DNA of 29,295 bases, taken from contig JAXMMT010000015.1 in NCBI GenBank assembly GCA_034399355.1, forward strand, positions 1-29,295, in the 5' to 3' direction. The notes under the pieces are model-generated. The model was given only the letters and a program-made list of their open reading frames with translations, ran no database searches and was not told where the DNA came from. Position 1 is the first letter of the stretch. Each line of letters begins with the position of its first letter. The DNA comes from UBA2279 sp034399355 (lineage in GTDB: Bacteria > Actinomycetota > Coriobacteriia > Anaerosomatales > Anaerosomataceae). Below are positions 16,575 through 25,459 of this stretch, one piece after another. The position numbers and the translations under genes are program-made.

Positions 16575-17261
16575 TCAGGAACGCGCGTCGAGGGCTTCAA
16601 GAATCTCAAGCCCCGAGGAGCTTCCCAGGCGCGTCGCGCCGGCGTCGAGCATCGCCAGGGCAGTGTCGAGATCGCGTATGCCACCAGCAGCCTTCACCCC
16701 GATGCCCGATCCCACGGCCTCACACATGATGCGGAGATCTTCGACCGACGCCCCTCTCGGCCCGAAGCCGGTGGACGTCTTGACGTAGAGCGCACCCGCG
16801 TCGACCGCTAGCTTGCTGGCGACAGCAATCTGCTCGGGCGTGAGATAGCCGGTCTCCAAGATCACCTTCACGATGGACATGCCGCTCGATTCCTCACGAA
16901 CCGCCGTGCACACAGCAGCGATGTCATCGGACACGAACTCGTGCTCACCCTCAAGGAGCGCCGCAATGTTCATCACCATGTCGACCTCGTGGCAGCCCAG
17001 TTGTACCAGGCGCGCCGCCTCCGCCGCCTTCGACTCGGTGTTGTTGTAGCCGAGCGGGAAGCCGCACACCGAACACACACGCGTCTTTGTGCCGGCGAGT
17101 CGCCGTGAGGCGAGTGCGGTCAAAAACGGCGAGACACACAGCGCCGCGAAGCCCTTCTCGGCACTACGCTCAATCCACTCGGCCGCCTCGTTGTAGCCCA
17201 CCGTCGGCTTGAGCAGTGTCTGGTCGATGGCAGCCGCTAACAACACGTGATCGATCATCAT
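16575..17261 (-). CDS. deoC: Deoxyribose-phosphate aldolase
   Basis: A 228-residue class I aldolase that splits 2-deoxyribose-5-phosphate into glyceraldehyde-3-phosphate and acetaldehyde during deoxynucleoside salvage. The Schiff-base lysine is K161 in YVKTSTGFG. The proton-relay residues are D94 in EVDMVMN and K190 in GVKAAGGIRD. Two adjacent ATGs (17261, 17258) follow AGAGGGG about 7 nt upstream, inside the end of era; the first is used here. The era stop TAA is 1 bp upstream, implying coupling. deoC does not belong to the usual Firmicutes era-recO junction, so it is an insertion in this lineage. With cdd two genes away it forms a small nucleoside-catabolic pair. Confidence 0.96.
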   Translation of the reverse strand: MMIDHVLLAAAIDQTLLKPTVGYNEAAEWIERSAEKGFAALCVSPFLTALASRRLAGTKTRVCSVCGFPLGYNNTESKAAEAARLVQLGCHEVDMVMNIAALLEGEHEFVSDDIAAVCTAVREESSGMSIVKVILETGYLTPEQIAVASKLAVDAGALYVKTSTGFGPRGASVEDLRIMCEAVGSGIGVKAAGGIRDLDTALAMLDAGATRLGSSSGLEILEALDARS

Positions 17262-17262
17262 C

Positions 17263-18174
17263 TTACAGCCCCTCTCCGTACCCGAAGCGGCGTATCTGTG
17301 AGGCGTCACGACGCCAGTCCTTCTTCACCTTCACGCGCAAATCCAAGAATACCTTCGTCCCGAGAAGTCGCTCGAGGTCTCCACGTGCCTCGGTGCCGAT
17401 GCGGCGGATCATCTCGCCGCCCTTACCGATGATGATGCCCTTCTGTGAGTCCCGTTCCACGTAGATGACCGCTTGCACGGTCGTGAGTTCACCGGTGTCG
17501 CTCACCTCGAGATCCTCGATCTCCACGCCGATCGCGTGGGGCACCTCATCGCGCGTGTTGCGCAGAATCTTCTCGCGGATGAACTCGGCCAGCATCACTC
17601 CCAGTGGCTGGTCGGTCGACATGTCCCGGGGGAAGTAACGCGGACCTTCGGGCAGGAAGCGCTTGACCGTCTCCACGAAGCCGCCGAGGTTGAATCCCTC
17701 GACCGCCGAGAGGACGACGACGTCATCGAACTCGCCCAGCCCCTGCGCGAAGTGGAGCCGCTCGGCCATCTCCTCTTGCGAGACAAGGTCAGCTTTCGTG
17801 AGCACGAGCACCTTCTTCGCGCTGCTCTCCAGCACGCGATGTGCGACCCACTTGTCGCCCTTACCGACCTTCACCGAAGCGTCAATGACAAGACACGCCA
17901 CGTCTACGTCGGAGAGCGCCATCATGCTGGAGCGGTTGAGTTCTTCGCCGAGCGCATCCTGGGGCTTGTGCATGCCGGGGGTGTCGACGATGACGATCTG
18001 CGCGTCCTCGAGGTCGACAACGGCCCGCAGGCGATGCCGGGTCGTCTGTGGCGTGTCCGAGGTGATCGCGACCTTGACGCCAACGAGCGCATTGGTGAGC
18101 GTGGACTTGCCCGCATTCGGCCTCCCTACGAGCGTGACGAAACCGCTACGTACCAGAGTCGGGTCCATGCTCAC
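17263..18174 (-). CDS. era: GTPase Era
   Basis: A 303-residue GTPase that binds 16S rRNA and helps assemble the 30S subunit at the membrane. The G domain has G1 GRPNAGKS, G2 SDTPQTTRHR, G3 DTPG, G4 TKAD (Thr in place of the canonical Asn, seen in other Era proteins) and G5 LSAVEG. The C-terminal KH domain includes GIIIGKGGEMIRRIG. The GTG at 18174 overlaps the cdd stop by 4 bp and has GGGAG 9 nt upstream; the ATG two codons later (18168) is the alternative. Confidence 0.97.
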   Translation of the reverse strand: MSMDPTLVRSGFVTLVGRPNAGKSTLTNALVGVKVAITSDTPQTTRHRLRAVVDLEDAQIVIVDTPGMHKPQDALGEELNRSSMMALSDVDVACLVIDASVKVGKGDKWVAHRVLESSAKKVLVLTKADLVSQEEMAERLHFAQGLGEFDDVVVLSAVEGFNLGGFVETVKRFLPEGPRYFPRDMSTDQPLGVMLAEFIREKILRNTRDEVPHAIGVEIEDLEVSDTGELTTVQAVIYVERDSQKGIIIGKGGEMIRRIGTEARGDLERLLGTKVFLDLRVKVKKDWRRDASQIRRFGYGEGL

Positions 18175-18599
18175 TCTTCGTCGCTCCCGTCGTCCTGATC
18201 GAGATAACCGCGCACGAACGCTTCGGGCAGCAGTTCATCCAGGCCCATGACCATGACGGCATCGGTGCGGCCGCCCATGATGACGCGCAGCGCCGGGTTG
18301 AACTCGGCCAGAAACTGCCGGCAGGCGCCGCATGGCACCGTCGGAGAATCCGAATCCCCCACCACGGCGATTGCTTCGAAGTCGGTGATTCCGGCCGCGA
18401 CAGCAGCCATCGCCGCAGCGCGCTCGGCGCAGATACTCGAGCCGTACGCGGCATTCTCAACGTTCACGCCCTGGAAGATCTCTCCGCCCGCGAACACCGC
18501 GGCGCCAACGCGGAAGTCCGAGTACGGTGCGTAGGCCTTGCTCTTCACCTCACGTGCGAACGCGAGCAGTGCGAGGTCGGCCTGGGTGATCTCAGTCAT
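18171..18599 (-). CDS. cdd: Cytidine deaminase
   Basis: A 142-residue homotetrameric-type enzyme deaminating cytidine and deoxycytidine to uridine and deoxyuridine. The zinc site is C57, with catalytic E59 (CAERAA), plus C90 and C93 (PCGACRQ). Two ATGs are available: the one at 18605 abuts the sequence GAGGAGG with no spacing, while the one at 18599 has ideal 6-nt spacing and is chosen. The ribosome binding site and start lie within the acidic tail codons of the upstream corC-like gene. The gene overlaps era by 4 bp, repeating the conserved cdd-era pairing of Bacillus. Confidence 0.96.
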   Translation of the reverse strand: MTEITQADLALLAFAREVKSKAYAPYSDFRVGAAVFAGGEIFQGVNVENAAYGSSICAERAAAMAAVAAGITDFEAIAVVGDSDSPTVPCGACRQFLAEFNPALRVIMGGRTDAVMVMGLDELLPEAFVRGYLDQDDGSDEE

Positions 18600-19878
18600 C
18601 GTCATCCTCCTCGCCTGTCCCGTTCGCAGCCGGCTCGACGATCATCCGCCGGATACGGTTGCCCTCAACATCCTCCACCGTCAATCGCAGTCCTTCAACC
18701 ACGATCTCCTCGCCGACCTCGGGGATGTGGCCCGCGAGCTCCACAAACAGCCCGCCAACGGTGTCTGCCTCGATATCGAGCTCCGTGCCGAACGCCTCGT
18801 TGAGGTCGTCGACCGGCATACGCCCGTCGACCCGGTACCGGTCAGTATCGAGTGCCACCATCACCGGCTCGGCCCGGTCGTACTCGTCGAAGATCTCTCC
18901 TACGATCTCCTCGAGCAGGTCCTCGATCGTGACGAGACCCGCTGTGCCTCCGTACTCGTCCGCGACGATCGCGATATGGGTGCGCGAACGCATCTCGACG
19001 AGCAGCTCCTCGATGGGCTTCGTCTCCGGCACGAAGTACGCCTCACGTACCAGCGTCTTGATCGATGGGTCGCACACACCGCGACCCATGCACACGAGCA
19101 GATCCTTGGCATACAGCACGCCGAACACGCCATCGACCGACTCGTGGTACACGGGCAAACGCGAGTACCCGCTGCGCTCAATGGCCTCGATCGCCTCGGC
19201 GACCGTCGCCGTATCCTCCAGGCACTCCATGTCCGGACGCGGCACCATGACCTCGCGCACGATCTTGGTCGTGAAGTCGGCTACCGCGTCGATGAACGCC
19301 TCTTCCGCCTCCTCGCGTGCGACCTCTTCTTCGTCGGTCGCAGCGACCGTGCGATGTTCGTCCTCGGTCACCCAGACGTCGGCCACGCGCTCCTCGGCCA
19401 CCAGACCCACGAGCCACAGCCATCCCGCCGAGAGAAGTCTCGCCATCGGATAGAACGCGCCGGTAAGCTTGAGCGCCATGCCGCCCGCGGCGAGCGCGAC
19501 ACGCTCGGGATTGTGTACTGCAAGCGCACGCGGCAACGTCTCGCCGATGACAAACGCGATCACCGCCCCGATGACGGCGGCCGCGACCCATGCCGCCCGT
19601 GTGATGGAGCCGATCGTCACGTTAGCGACCTCGACGATTGCCACTGCTGCCAGTGCGTACGCGAGTACGCGTACGATCGCGAGCGCACCCGCAAGACGAC
19701 TCGGGCGCTCGGTGAGGTCATCGACCGCCTCCGCGCCCTTCCGGTCCGCCTCGATGAGGCGTCGCGTGCGACTGCGTGTGAGCAGCGCCACGGCGGCATC
19801 GGTCGCCGACAGCACCGCCATCGCCGCAACAAGCAGCACGAGAAAGATAAGTTCTATGCCGAGTGTGATAGTCATCAT
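18592..19878 (-). CDS. CorC/HlyC-family CBS-domain membrane protein
   Basis: A 428-residue protein of the CNNM/CorC (hemolysin C-like) family, linked to Mg2+ or Co2+ transport or to adaptation to divalent cations. The N-terminal DUF21/CNNM domain has about four membrane segments (roughly 4-30, 65-92, 97-116, 125-160) and includes the family stretch FVIGETLPRALAV. A CBS pair spans about 205-330, containing VMVPRPDM, SRLPVYHESVDGVFGVLYAKDLL and ADEYGGTAGLVTIEDLLEEIVG. A CorC_HlyC domain closes the protein (about 345-415). The tail is acidic (EEDDDD) and doubles as the translation-initiation region of cdd. The weak ribosome binding site before the twin ATG suggests coupling to the gene 30 bp upstream. 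The exact ion is not determined. Confidence 0.92.
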   Translation of the reverse strand: MMTITLGIELIFLVLLVAAMAVLSATDAAVALLTRSRTRRLIEADRKGAEAVDDLTERPSRLAGALAIVRVLAYALAAVAIVEVANVTIGSITRAAWVAAAVIGAVIAFVIGETLPRALAVHNPERVALAAGGMALKLTGAFYPMARLLSAGWLWLVGLVAEERVADVWVTEDEHRTVAATDEEEVAREEAEEAFIDAVADFTTKIVREVMVPRPDMECLEDTATVAEAIEAIERSGYSRLPVYHESVDGVFGVLYAKDLLVCMGRGVCDPSIKTLVREAYFVPETKPIEELLVEMRSRTHIAIVADEYGGTAGLVTIEDLLEEIVGEIFDEYDRAEPVMVALDTDRYRVDGRMPVDDLNEAFGTELDIEADTVGGLFVELAGHIPEVGEEIVVEGLRLTVEDVEGNRIRRMIVEPAANGTGEEDDDD

Positions 19879-19908
19879 GTGGGTCTTTCTGTCACCTGGT
19901 GGAGACTT

Positions 19909-20613
19909 CTACATCCAGAATAGCTGAAAGATGAGGGTGGCGATGAGCAGCCCCGTCGCGCCGCCCCACAGCACTTGCGGCACCGTGTGCGCCTCGGATT
20001 CTACCCTGCTCTGCGCGACGAGACCCGCCACCGACAGGCTGATCACGGTCGCGGTGGGGTTGCCCGTGATATACGCGATCGACGCCGCAGCGGCGGTGGC
20101 GAGCGCGGTGTGGCCCGACGGCCACCCGCCGCGCATCCACGTACCGCCTTCCGGCCGGAGCGCCTTCATGATGAGCACGACGAGAGCGGTCATCAGAAGC
20201 GCCACAACGGTGACGTGCAGCGAGGATGCGCGTACGCGCACCAGCACGATGTCGGCGACATGCGTCAGGCGGGTGAAGAACACGATGTAGCCCACGATGA
20301 GCGCGGTGATGGCCGAGACGAACACGGCGCCGGCCGCAACGTCCTTCGCCACCTTGGCGAGCGGCTCGAAGGTCTCCGTCACTATGTCGACGGTTGCCTC
20401 GACTGCAGTGTTCACGAGCTCGGTCACCAGCACGAACGCCACTGCGAACACAACCGCCAGGAACTCGGCGCGCTCGATGCGCAGGAACAGCGACGCGATG
20501 AGTACGAGCACCGCGGCTCCCATGTGAATGCGCATGTTGCGCTGGGTACGAAGGGTATACGCGATGCCATCGATCGCGTAGTTGAAGCTCCAGAGCAACG
20601 ACTTGCTGCGCAT
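19909..20613 (-). CDS. DgkA-PAP2 fusion: lipid kinase plus lipid phosphatase
   Basis: A 234-residue membrane protein. Residues 1 to about 115 are a prokaryotic DgkA-type kinase (in Gram-positives usually undecaprenol kinase), with the signature ELVNTAVEATVD giving E65, N68, E72 and D76, followed by AKDVAAGAV. Residues about 135-234 are a PAP2-type phosphatase with K150/R153/P154, PSGH (165-168) and SR-x5-H (202-209). The acidic residue that normally follows motif 3 (H-x3-D) is Gln213 here. One chain can therefore in principle phosphorylate a lipid alcohol and dephosphorylate a lipid phosphate, plausibly controlling undecaprenyl phosphate. The ATG has AGGGG 3 nt upstream and lies 5 bp after ybeY, exactly where Bacillus has plain dgkA. 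Confidence 0.9.
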   Translation of the reverse strand: MRSKSLLWSFNYAIDGIAYTLRTQRNMRIHMGAAVLVLIASLFLRIERAEFLAVVFAVAFVLVTELVNTAVEATVDIVTETFEPLAKVAKDVAAGAVFVSAITALIVGYIVFFTRLTHVADIVLVRVRASSLHVTVVALLMTALVVLIMKALRPEGGTWMRGGWPSGHTALATAAAASIAYITGNPTATVISLSVAGLVAQSRVESEAHTVPQVLWGGATGLLIATLIFQLFWM

Positions 20614-20618
20614 GACCC

Positions 20619-21062
20619 CTACTCCGCCGCGTACGCTTCGAGCACGACCTGCTCGCGAGCCTGCATCACGGCGGCATCCTCGTCGCTCTCGTGGCCGTAG
20701 CCGAGGAGATGCAGGATGCCGTGCACGAGCAGCAGGTTGAGCTCAGCTTCGATGGTCGTGCCAAGTTCGGTCGCCTGCGCGATCGCCACGTCGGGGGCGA
20801 TGATGACGTCACCCAGCATGATGGGCTCGCCGCCCATACTCGCACAGGGGTCATCGCACCCGAACGACAGCACGTCGGTAGGCCCAACGATTCCCCGGTA
20901 CTGCTCGTTGAGGTGCGCCATCTCCTCGACGTCCACCAGTGCGATGGAGAGCTCCGCCTCATCGGGCACGTCCTCCAGGCGCACTACGAACAGGCCGAGG
21001 CGCTCGAAAGCGTCCAAGCTGAGTGGCTCAGGCGTGCGATGACTACTTACGCTGACCTGCAT
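20619..21062 (-). CDS. ybeY: Endoribonuclease YbeY
   Basis: A 147-residue zinc metalloprotein required for 16S rRNA 3'-end maturation and ribosome quality control. The zinc ligands are H114, H118 and H124 in HGILHLLGYGH; the usual Asp before the third His is Gly here. LNEQYRGIVGPTDVLSF (51-67) is also characteristic. The frame is open further upstream but the ATG at 21062 is chosen, with AAGGAG 5 nt before it and normal family length. It overlaps the end of pgpH by 20 bp, so translation is likely coupled. Confidence 0.95.
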   Translation of the reverse strand: MQVSVSSHRTPEPLSLDAFERLGLFVVRLEDVPDEAELSIALVDVEEMAHLNEQYRGIVGPTDVLSFGCDDPCASMGGEPIMLGDVIIAPDVAIAQATELGTTIEAELNLLLVHGILHLLGYGHESDEDAAVMQAREQVVLEAYAAE

Positions 21063-23145
21063 TCTGCTCCTTCCGAAGCTCGGCTTCCGGGTACTCGATG
21101 CGCGGATGGTAGACACTCGCAAGCATCCGCGTGTACACCTGCACGATCCGCTCGATATCGGCCAGGGTGAGGTCCGCATCGTCAAGCTGGTGGTCGGCCA
21201 TCTTGGCAGCTACGACCTTGCGTACCGCTTCCTCGATCGTGGGGGGCGTGGGCTTTTTGACCGCTCTCACCGCAGCCTCCACGCTGTCGGCCAGCATGAC
21301 AAGCGCCGCTTCCGGTGAGGACGGCCGCTCTCCCGCATAGCGGAAGTCTGAGTCCAGCACCTCTTCGCCGTTGCGGGCGGCTTTGTCGTAGAAGTACGTC
21401 ACCACCGACGTGCCGTGATGTTGTCTGATGACGTCCACGATCTCCTTCGGCAGACGGTACTCCTTCGCGAGATCGACCCCCTCGCGCACATGCGCCGTGA
21501 TGATCAGGGCCGACAGGGTCGGTGAGGTGGTGTCGTGCGGGTTCACGCCACCGGCCTGGTTCTCGACGAAAAAGCCGGGGCGTCTCACCTTGCCGATGTC
21601 GTGGAAGTACGCGCCCACACGCGCGAGCACAGGGTTCGCACCAATAGCCTCGGCAGCCGTCTCGGCCAGGTTGCCGGTCATCACCGAATGGCTGTACGTC
21701 CCCGGAGCCTCGGTCATCAGTCGACGCAGCAAGGGGTGACTCGGACTGCCCAACTCGAGAAGGCGGATGTCGGTCGTGACGCCGAATATGTACTCGAAAA
21801 ACGGCAGTAGTCCGAGAGTCAGTATTGCGGTGATAAGGCCGCCGAGACACCCGAATACACCCGAGAGAAATGCTGTGCTCACCACATTGCCAGACGCCAG
21901 CGAGGCGCCGAATGCCACAACGCCGACCAGACCGATAACCGCTGCACCCGCGTAGAACAGGTGTGTGCGCTGGCTGATGTTCGCCATCACGACCACTGCA
22001 GCCGCACTTGTAAGCAGCGTGGCAACGACCTGGACGCCACCCGAGAAGCCCAGCAACAACCCGGCGACCGTGGTGAGCAACGTCATCAAAAGGCCTCCGG
22101 TCGGCCCCACGAGCAGCGTCGCGAGAATCGCGGCGAGCGGGACCGGCATCACATATGGTGAGACCTCAGGCGCTAGCAACGCCGTTCCCCGGGTCAGATA
22201 CATCATGCCGAGCAGCAGCACCGAAAGAATGAGCAGGTCACGGAAGCGCAGCCACACCGGCTGTATGAACCGCTGCAGGTAACCGCCAACAGCCGCGATC
22301 AGCAACCACATCAGCGCGATCGACGCCAGGACCGACTGCATGTCGACGCCCTGCTCCAGACCACCAAGACTTCTCACCATCTCGATGTCCCGGGCGGTGA
22401 CGATGTAGCCCTTCTCGACGATGTTCTCGCCCTCCTGCTTAAGGATGACGATGGGCGCGACTCTGTCGACGGCATCCTCGCGTGCACGCGCAGTCGCCGC
22501 CTCGTCGACGACGAGGGTCGGCTCCAAAAAAGTGCTACCAACAGCAACCACTACATAGCGTTCCGCCAACGACAGCGTAATGAGGTCGGCGCTCTGCGCA
22601 AGCTGATTGCGCGCGTCAGCAAGATCACCCTCAAGGATGCGCGCCGACAAGATGCCACCCACAAGCGTCTCAGTGTTGCGGGCGGCGACTTCGATCGATG
22701 CATCCTCGAGCGCGAGCACGGCCTCGATCGTCTCGGTGTCAACCCTGCTCGAATACCGCTCGGTCATGAAGTCGACCTGGCTTGTTGTGTCCTCGGAGAA
22801 CGAAGTCTTCATCGACAGAGCCGAGGAGAAGAACTCGACGACGCTGCGGCGTGCCTCCGCCTGCGCCTCGGAGTCGAACATGTACACCGGACTCACCGCA
22901 TCCGAAGCGACCTGACGCAGCGCGTCAGTCGCCTCCTGGTCTACATACTGGATGGCTCGCGTGGCGCGGTACGTGCGCGGCGCCGGCCTTCCCTCCTCCA
23001 GGCCGATCGGCACAGTGCGGATGGCGAGCGGCACGGCAACGAGCGCCATCACCGCGATGCCGAGCATCACTCGCTGTCCGTTGACCGTGGCAAGCAGCCC
23101 GTTCTTGGGCCACCGCCGTTTGATGCGCTCAAGAACGTTAACCAT
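21043..23145 (-). CDS. pgpH: Cyclic-di-AMP phosphodiesterase PgpH (7TM-HD)
   Basis: A 700-residue membrane protein of the YqfF/PgpH family, which degrades c-di-AMP, the second messenger for potassium and osmotic balance. One membrane helix (about 24-44) anchors an extracytoplasmic domain (about 45-270). About seven helices follow (270-455), then a cytoplasmic HD domain with H486, H515-D516 (HDIGK), H537 (HDTTSP), H551 and H576-H577. All expected metal ligands appear intact. The ATG overlaps the phoH stop by 8 bp (ATGGTTAA) with GGGAG 4 nt upstream, and ybeY overlaps its other end. The same phoH-pgpH-ybeY order is found in Firmicutes. No c-di-AMP cyclase lies in this window. Confidence 0.95.
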   Translation of the reverse strand: MVNVLERIKRRWPKNGLLATVNGQRVMLGIAVMALVAVPLAIRTVPIGLEEGRPAPRTYRATRAIQYVDQEATDALRQVASDAVSPVYMFDSEAQAEARRSVVEFFSSALSMKTSFSEDTTSQVDFMTERYSSRVDTETIEAVLALEDASIEVAARNTETLVGGILSARILEGDLADARNQLAQSADLITLSLAERYVVVAVGSTFLEPTLVVDEAATARAREDAVDRVAPIVILKQEGENIVEKGYIVTARDIEMVRSLGGLEQGVDMQSVLASIALMWLLIAAVGGYLQRFIQPVWLRFRDLLILSVLLLGMMYLTRGTALLAPEVSPYVMPVPLAAILATLLVGPTGGLLMTLLTTVAGLLLGFSGGVQVVATLLTSAAAVVVMANISQRTHLFYAGAAVIGLVGVVAFGASLASGNVVSTAFLSGVFGCLGGLITAILTLGLLPFFEYIFGVTTDIRLLELGSPSHPLLRRLMTEAPGTYSHSVMTGNLAETAAEAIGANPVLARVGAYFHDIGKVRRPGFFVENQAGGVNPHDTTSPTLSALIITAHVREGVDLAKEYRLPKEIVDVIRQHHGTSVVTYFYDKAARNGEEVLDSDFRYAGERPSSPEAALVMLADSVEAAVRAVKKPTPPTIEEAVRKVVAAKMADHQLDDADLTLADIERIVQVYTRMLASVYHPRIEYPEAELRKEQNAGQRK

Positions 23146-24112
23146 CGGACTCCCGGGCCTTCTTCTCCTCGTACTCGCCGTAGGCGGTCACGATCCGCTG
23201 CACGAGGCGGTGACGCACGACGTCACGCGAGTTCAGCTCGACGAATGCGACATCTTCGACGCCTTTGAGGATAGCGCGGACCTCTTTGAGGCCGGACCTG
23301 CCGCCGGCAAGGTCGATCTGGGTGATATCGCCGGTGATGACCACCTTGCTACCGAAGCCGAGACGGGTCAGGAACATCTTCATCTGCTCCGGCGAGGTGT
23401 TCTGCGCCTCGTCAAGGACGACGAAGCTATCGTTCAAGGTACGACCGCGCATGAACGCGAGCGGCGCGACCTCGATGACGCCGCGGTCGGTGAGTGCCTG
23501 CGACTTCTCGATATCCATCATGTCGAAGAGCGCATCGTAGAGCGGACGCAGGTAAGGGTCCACTTTCTCGTACAGGTTGCCGGGCAGAAAGCCCAACTTC
23601 TCCCCCGCCTCAACTGCCGGCCGGGTAAGGATGATGCGCCCGACTTCCTTCTTCCTGAGCGAATCGACGGCCATGGCCATCGCGAGATAGGTCTTGCCGG
23701 TACCCGCCGGACCTATGCCGAAGGTCACTGTGTTTTTGCGAATGGCGTCAACGTAGTGCTTCTGACCAGCCGTTTTGGGACGAATCGTCTTGCCGCGATG
23801 CGAGATGAGCACATCGCTGAAGATGCTCGACGGGCTGCACTCGCCACGCTTGAGCATCTCGATCGCCCGATCCACGCTATCCGGCGTCAACCGCTCACCC
23901 TTCTGAACGAGCGTCATGAGTTCGCTGAAGAGCGCCGAGACAGCCTGTGCCTCTCCGGACTCCCCGGTGATAGACACCTCGTTGCCGCGAACGGATACGT
24001 CGGATTCAAACTGGTTCTCGATGAGTTTCAGAAGATGGTCCCCTTCACCCAGCAGATCGACCATGTCGAGGTCGGGGGGAACGACCAGGCGCACCTGGGT
24101 GGTATTCAGCAC
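23138..24112 (-). CDS. phoH: PhoH-family ATPase
   Basis: A 324-residue cytoplasmic P-loop protein of the PhoH/YbeZ family, thought to act with YbeY in rRNA or RNA metabolism, though its reaction is not settled. Walker A is GPAGTGKT (134-141) and Walker B is VVLDEAQN (231-238). Residues about 1-75 resemble the KH-like N-terminal segment, and ILTRPAVEAGEKLGFLPG (161-178) is a family hallmark. GTG start with AGAGGTG about 8 nt upstream. It overlaps pgpH by 8 bp and is two genes from ybeY. The 99-bp gap to mtaB shows no obvious promoter. Confidence 0.95.
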   Translation of the reverse strand: MLNTTQVRLVVPPDLDMVDLLGEGDHLLKLIENQFESDVSVRGNEVSITGESGEAQAVSALFSELMTLVQKGERLTPDSVDRAIEMLKRGECSPSSIFSDVLISHRGKTIRPKTAGQKHYVDAIRKNTVTFGIGPAGTGKTYLAMAMAVDSLRKKEVGRIILTRPAVEAGEKLGFLPGNLYEKVDPYLRPLYDALFDMMDIEKSQALTDRGVIEVAPLAFMRGRTLNDSFVVLDEAQNTSPEQMKMFLTRLGFGSKVVITGDITQIDLAGGRSGLKEVRAILKGVEDVAFVELNSRDVVRHRLVQRIVTAYGEYEEKKARESDG

Positions 24113-24211
24113 GATACGCGCACCTCTCGCTTCTCACGTCCGATGGCCCCTACCAGGAGCGACGCTGTGCGGACCGCGCCATTTTCGAGGCCTGTCAGCT
24201 CCTTGGGTATT

Positions 24212-25459
24212 CTACCACGCAGCAGTCATACGGCCGCGCTCAACGCCCGCCAAACGCACGGTCACGACATCGCCCTCGGCACACTGCACGTCCTCCAAGA
24301 CGACCTGCAGGTACTCTCGGGTCGTGCCCTCGGCATTCCGGTCCTCACCGATACGCTCCACAAGCACCTCCGCATTCAATCCCACGCTCTGCTGTGCGAA
24401 CCGAGCACGCAAACGCGCATCCAACGCTCGCAACTGCCGCGCGCGTTCCGACTTCACTCGCGACGCGACGTGTTCGGGCATCTCCGCCGCCGTCGTACCC
24501 GCGCGGGGTGAGTAGCGGAACACATGCAACCGGGAGAAGCCGCACGCTTCCACAAATGCGAGGGTCTCTTCGAAGTCCGCATCGGACTCACCCGGAAACC
24601 CGGTCAGCACATCGGTGGTGATCGCCGCGCCGGGAAGCGCGTCGCGAACGCGCGCGACTACCGCCGCATACGCTGCGGTATCGTAGGTTCGGCCCATCGC
24701 CGTGAGCGTGCGGTCACAGCCGGCCTGCAGCGGCACATGCAGGTGTGCGCAGAACGCCGGGCTGGCGACCGCAACAGCCAAGAAACGCTCGTCGACATCA
24801 CCGGGCTCGATGCTGGAGATGCGTAAACGGCGAATGCCTGTCGCCGTCGCCGCCTCGATGAGCTCGGGCAGCCCCGCTCTCTCGTCGGCATAGCGGCCTA
24901 TATTGATGCCGCTGAGCACGACCTCGGCCACGCCGGCGTCGACAAGTGAAGCGACCTCGGCCACAACGTCGTGGAGCGGCGTCGAGCGGGGTACGCCGCG
25001 CGCGTAGGGCACGATGCAGTAGGCGCAGAACGCGTCGCAGCCGTCCTCGACCTTCACGACGGCGCGCGTGCGGAATGCGTCCCCGACACGCGATGCGGCA
25101 ACGGTATCGCCGAGTTCGGTACCGAGCAGCGCCGCCACACGAGCGGCAACGGCATCCGTGTCAGTCTCGACGACGACGCGCTCACCAAGCAGCGCAAGGC
25201 TTTCTGGGTCGATGGCAGCAAGACACCCGCTCGCAACGACCACGGGTTTTTGTGGGAGGTTTAGCGCGTGCCTGATCGCCTTGCGCGCTTTGCGGTCGGC
25301 CTCAGCGGTGACCGTGCATGTCGTCACGACGACGACGGACGCTTCTTGCTCGTCGACGATGCGCACACCGCCTCCTAGTAGCTGCATCGAGACTCTCTCG
25401 GCCTCTGCGCGGTTCACCTTGCAGCCAAGCGTACGCATCGCAACGGCGAGCTCACCCAC
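24212..25459 (-). CDS. mtaB: tRNA t6A37 methylthiotransferase MtaB
   Basis: A 415-residue radical-SAM enzyme converting t6A37 to ms2t6A in tRNAs reading ANN codons. The N-terminal UPF0004 domain has the auxiliary-cluster cysteines C13 (TLGCKVN), C48 (TCTVT) and C79 (SGCLA). The radical-SAM cluster is C141, C145 and C148 in GCDAFCAYC, and a TRAM-like segment ends the protein. TLGCKVN with SGCLA favours MtaB over MiaB. The GTG at 25459 is chosen: GGGAGG lies 8 nt upstream, and it overlaps rsmE by 8 bp; the longer open frame upstream is antisense noise within rsmE. Confidence 0.93.
   Translation of the reverse strand: MGELAVAMRTLGCKVNRAEAERVSMQLLGGGVRIVDEQEASVVVVTTCTVTAEADRKARKAIRHALNLPQKPVVVASGCLAAIDPESLALLGERVVVETDTDAVAARVAALLGTELGDTVAASRVGDAFRTRAVVKVEDGCDAFCAYCIVPYARGVPRSTPLHDVVAEVASLVDAGVAEVVLSGINIGRYADERAGLPELIEAATATGIRRLRISSIEPGDVDERFLAVAVASPAFCAHLHVPLQAGCDRTLTAMGRTYDTAAYAAVVARVRDALPGAAITTDVLTGFPGESDADFEETLAFVEACGFSRLHVFRYSPRAGTTAAEMPEHVASRVKSERARQLRALDARLRARFAQQSVGLNAEVLVERIGEDRNAEGTTREYLQVVLEDVQCAEGDVVTVRLAGVERGRMTAAW

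Noticed and set aside
24113..24211. A long-range inverted repeat (AGGAGC and GCTCCT, with a loop of about 38 nt) in the gap before phoH.
   Set aside because: The arms are short, the loop is long and no U-run follows. It could easily be chance in GC-rich DNA.
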